This document shows, in pieces, positions 3,613 through 5,670 of a DNA stretch of 5,670 bases. Position 1 is the stretch's first letter; each line of letters begins with the position of its first letter. The notes below the pieces were generated by a model. It was not told where the DNA came from, made no database searches, and was given only the letters and a program-made list of their open reading frames with translations. Made by a program: the position numbers and the translations under genes. This DNA is from Chitinophagaceae bacterium (GTDB lineage: Bacteria > Bacteroidota > Bacteroidia > Chitinophagales > Chitinophagaceae), in NCBI GenBank assembly GCA_020846105.1, contig JADLEN010000127.1:1-5670 (forward strand), written 5' to 3'.

Positions 3613-5352
3613 ATGAAACTTTTCCAAGCCCGTTCTTTATGGGTATTGCCTTTATTATTGTTGCTAAGCGCGTGCCATCGCACGCCAGACCATGCCAAAT
3701 ATTTGCCCAAAAATGCATTGATGGTGGCCGAGGTGAATACCAAAGAGCTATCTAAAAAAATAGCTTGGAGTATGATAACGGGTAGCAACCTTTGGGAAAA
3801 GCTAAGCGGTTCGAAATCTAAGCATGACTCTACAAAGCAATCAGAGTTTATCAAAAACATGCAAGAGGCTGGTGTGGATGAGTTGAACACTTTTTATGCC
3901 TATCTCAAAAACACAAATACAGATAATGGCGAGGCATGCTTTGTGGCACTGATACCGCTAAAAGATGCAATGAAATGGGAAGGTTTTGTAAAAAATACCT
4001 TTGAAATGGCCGAAATTAAAGAAAATAAGAACCGGAAAGAAAGCAAACTTACCGATGAGATATATGCTGGATGGACCAAAAACCTGTTAATACTAATATC
4101 GGTACAAAAAACACAAAATAGCTATAACGACTTTGATGCAGCCAATACTACCTCGTTGGTAGCTGAAGACACAAAGCTGGCAGCACATCTAGAGTCGGCA
4201 TTTGCGGTGAGTACCGACAATTCTTTGATGTCGGATGAGCGCTTTGCCACTTTCCAGAAGAGTAAGCACGACCTTGGTTTTTGGGTTAATATTGACGCAG
4301 TAATGAGTAGCTACGGTTCTAAAAATATAGATGCTATGACAGGCGGTTTATCCTTGTCCAACACTATGTGGCGCAACTCGGCTTTTTCGGCCGGCACTAA
4401 CTTTGAAAAAGGAGCAATAGTTACGGATATGGTAATGTATAGTTCTGATGAGCTCAAAGAAATCAACAAAATATATAGCCCCAAAAATATTGACGAGGAC
4501 CTTGTGAATAAAGTACCAAGCTCAGGCCTAGATTTTATGATGGCCTACAGTATGTCGCCAGAGGCAACGCAAAAAACGATAGAAAAAATGGGCATGTTGG
4601 GTCTTGCAAATGGCTATCTCAAGGAACAAAATATAAGTATTGAAGAGATAATGAGTGCCATTTCTGGCGATATGGTATTTGCTTTGAACAATTATACCCA
4701 AACAAAAGAAACACTTTTGTTTGATAGTAGTGATGAAAGTTCTTCATTTGCCAATTATAAGACAGACATGGAGGTATTGTTTGCTATAAAATTGAAAGAG
4801 AAAGCAGCATTTTCAAAAATATTGAAGTTGGCAATAGATTATAGGATGTTGCGAAAAGTAAATGAAAGTACCTACAAAATTAATTCGCTTGGCGATGCAG
4901 ACTCTTCTATAATATTGGTCAATGAGCGTTTTGCCGTTTTTTCAAACAAAAAACAAAATGCAACAAATTATCTGAACGCCAATAATACAAGGAGCAATCC
5001 AAAATCGAAATTGGTAAGTGATTATGTGCACAAACAACCTTTTGCAATGGTATTCGATTTTAATAATTGGGCAAAAAGAGTTGGTGGCGTAATGGCAAGC
5101 AATGAAGCCGATTCTATAATTTACAAAGCATCTTTGGGCGTGTTTCAAAATTTTGTTTTTAACGGAGGTAGGCTTGATGGCAATACTTATAAATACAAAA
5201 TGAGTATTAATTTTGTAAACAAGAAAGAAAGTAGCCTTATTCAATTGTTTGAGTATGGAAAAACAATACAAACAGCGCAAGAATTACGTGCAAAAGAAGA
5301 CGAGGAATATGATCGTATTCAACGCCAAAACGCAGATAGTCTTGAGTTTTAA
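3613..5352 (+). CDS. Large lipoprotein, probable DUF4836 family
   Basis: The 579-residue protein has an SPII signal: MKLFQAR, hydrophobic core at residues 9-18 (LWVLPLLLLL) and lipobox LSAC with the lipidated cysteine at C21. The mature region opens with YLPKNALMVAEVNTKELSKKI (30-50), the 'proteins start with a P-x-x-A, then Val-rich strand, Asn, Lys-x-Leu' pattern I associate with Bacteroidota DUF4836 proteins. A later segment IMSAISGDMVFALNN (346-360) looks like the second family hallmark. A Ser/Asp/Glu-rich patch (371-378) separates the two halves, and the C-terminus is highly charged (about 556-575). Function of the family is unknown; the protein should be membrane-anchored and either periplasmic or surface exposed. 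The ATG at 3613 gives a normal signal peptide. No promoter box is visible in the 17 bp after the preceding terminator, so expression may depend on readthrough or an unrecognised promoter. The family call is from memory of motifs, hence moderate; the gene itself is certain. Confidence 0.75.
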   Translation: MKLFQARSLWVLPLLLLLSACHRTPDHAKYLPKNALMVAEVNTKELSKKIAWSMITGSNLWEKLSGSKSKHDSTKQSEFIKNMQEAGVDELNTFYAYLKNTNTDNGEACFVALIPLKDAMKWEGFVKNTFEMAEIKENKNRKESKLTDEIYAGWTKNLLILISVQKTQNSYNDFDAANTTSLVAEDTKLAAHLESAFAVSTDNSLMSDERFATFQKSKHDLGFWVNIDAVMSSYGSKNIDAMTGGLSLSNTMWRNSAFSAGTNFEKGAIVTDMVMYSSDELKEINKIYSPKNIDEDLVNKVPSSGLDFMMAYSMSPEATQKTIEKMGMLGLANGYLKEQNISIEEIMSAISGDMVFALNNYTQTKETLLFDSSDESSSFANYKTDMEVLFAIKLKEKAAFSKILKLAIDYRMLRKVNESTYKINSLGDADSSIILVNERFAVFSNKKQNATNYLNANNTRSNPKSKLVSDYVHKQPFAMVFDFNNWAKRVGGVMASNEADSIIYKASLGVFQNFVFNGGRLDGNTYKYKMSINFVNKKESSLIQLFEYGKTIQTAQELRAKEDEEYDRIQRQNADSLEF

Positions 5353-5374
5353 ATAGAGCATTCAAGATTAAAGT

Positions 5375-5403
5375 TTTGTAATAAAAAATTTTGTTTTAAT
5401 TTG
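5375..5403 (+). promoter_or_regulatory. Candidate promoter of the 3'-edge lipoprotein gene
   Basis: TTTG at 5375-5378, a 17-bp spacer and TTAATTTG at 5396-5403 resemble the -33/-7 pair with one mismatch in the -7 box. The whole 68-bp gap is A+T-rich, so chance matches are likely. No convincing terminator separates this gene from the preceding lipoprotein gene, so co-transcription is also possible. Confidence 0.4.
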
Positions 5404-5420
5404 GTAAAAATTTTTTCAGC

Positions 5421-5670
5421 ATGAAAAGTAAAAATCTTTTGGGTAAACTATCGCTAATAGCATTATTAGCATTCGCTACCCAGAGTTGTAAAAAAGAAAA
5501 TGCAATTGATAACAACAATGTTATCCAGAAGCCGTATGTGCTTTTTGTAGCCGACAAATCGGGCACCATTTATAAGACTAACGATGGTGATAATTACAGT
5601 ACGGTATTCCCCGGAGATGGTTTTCCGATAAGGTCAATAGTAACTTCAAAGCAAAATGTATTATTTGCCA
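5421..5670 (+). CDS. Lipoprotein with Asp-box (BNR) beta-propeller-like repeat, partial (3' end outside window)
   Basis: This reading frame runs from the ATG at 5421 to the window edge (83 codons seen, no stop). It starts MKSKNLLGKL, has a hydrophobic core at about residues 10-19 and a lipobox TQSC with the lipidated cysteine at C23. The next residues are Lys-Lys-Glu, resembling the positively charged/acidic lipoprotein export signal that directs Bacteroidota lipoproteins to the cell surface. After a short Asn-rich spacer, residues 40-64 (VLFVADKSGTIYKTNDGDNYSTVF) form strand-turn-strand with TNDGDNY, which looks like the Asp-box S/T-x-D-G-x-x-W/Y of sialidase-type and Ycf48-like propellers; the next strand pair (IRSIVTSKQNVLFA) fits the repeat. 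It is likely a surface-exposed propeller lipoprotein; enzymatic activity cannot be judged. It lies 68 bp after the DUF4836-like gene on the same strand, and may be linked with it in envelope function. Confidence 0.8.
   Translation, partial: MKSKNLLGKLSLIALLAFATQSCKKENAIDNNNVIQKPYVLFVADKSGTIYKTNDGDNYSTVFPGDGFPIRSIVTSKQNVLFA

Noticed and set aside
4942..5280. A 112-codon minus-strand frame inside the DUF4836-like gene
   Set aside because: It is a shadow of an A+T-rich coding region, with no promoter, no family motif and a complete convincing gene opposite it.
1..5670. CRISPR array, insertion sequence, prophage, toxin-antitoxin or defence module
   Set aside because: No regularly spaced direct repeats, transposase, integrase, or nuclease/helicase domains were seen, and every substantial gene has a better assignment.

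Overview
The window looks like ordinary chromosomal DNA from a member of the Bacteroidota. Several independent signs agree. There are TAnnTTTG-type -7 boxes upstream of many genes (exact TACCTTTG at 3063-3070, TATCTTTG on the minus strand at 2470-2477, TACATTTG at 2871-2878). Start codons follow A-rich leaders with no Shine-Dalgarno sequence. The protein families are typical of the phylum: a DUF3127 OB-fold-like protein, a probable DUF4836 lipoprotein, an outer-membrane beta-barrel protein and SPII lipoproteins, one with a Cys-Lys-Lys-Glu start. A Chitinophagaceae/Sphingobacteriia-like origin is my guess only.

Layout. Positions 1-120 are a GC-rich, hairpin-packed intergenic element, probably one copy of a dispersed repeat. 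On the minus strand follow a small two-helix DUF1328 membrane protein (145-312) and a six-helix voltage-gated-type K+ channel with a C-terminal zinc ribbon (428-1261). A divergent intergenic region (1262-1441) leads to a single-domain DUF1456/YehS-like gene on the plus strand (1442-1684). A strong bidirectional terminator (1694-1725) separates it from a convergent outer-membrane beta-barrel gene (1748-2452, minus). A second divergent region (2453-2598) holds two promoter candidates and an imperfect inverted repeat, then a tiny basic His/Arg/Tyr/Gly-rich lipoprotein (2599-2814, plus).

The right half is all plus strand: a tRNA-His(GTG) with its own promoter and terminator (2871-3016); a DUF3127 protein whose tail mimics the SSB C-terminal tip (3117-3542); a strong terminator; a 579-residue lipoprotein, probably DUF4836 (3613-5352); and the start of another lipoprotein with an Asp-box-like (BNR) propeller motif (5421 to the window edge).

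Most genes appear to be single transcription units with their own promoter and terminator. I see no operon that defines a pathway; the loose theme is the cell envelope (two inner-membrane proteins, one outer-membrane barrel, three lipoproteins). No CRISPR array, insertion sequence, phage or defence module, or clear new multi-gene system is visible. The most rewarding items are the SSB-like tail on the DUF3127 protein, the zinc ribbon on the K+ channel, the single-domain YehS homologue, the acid-free small lipoprotein and the GC-rich repeat at the left edge.
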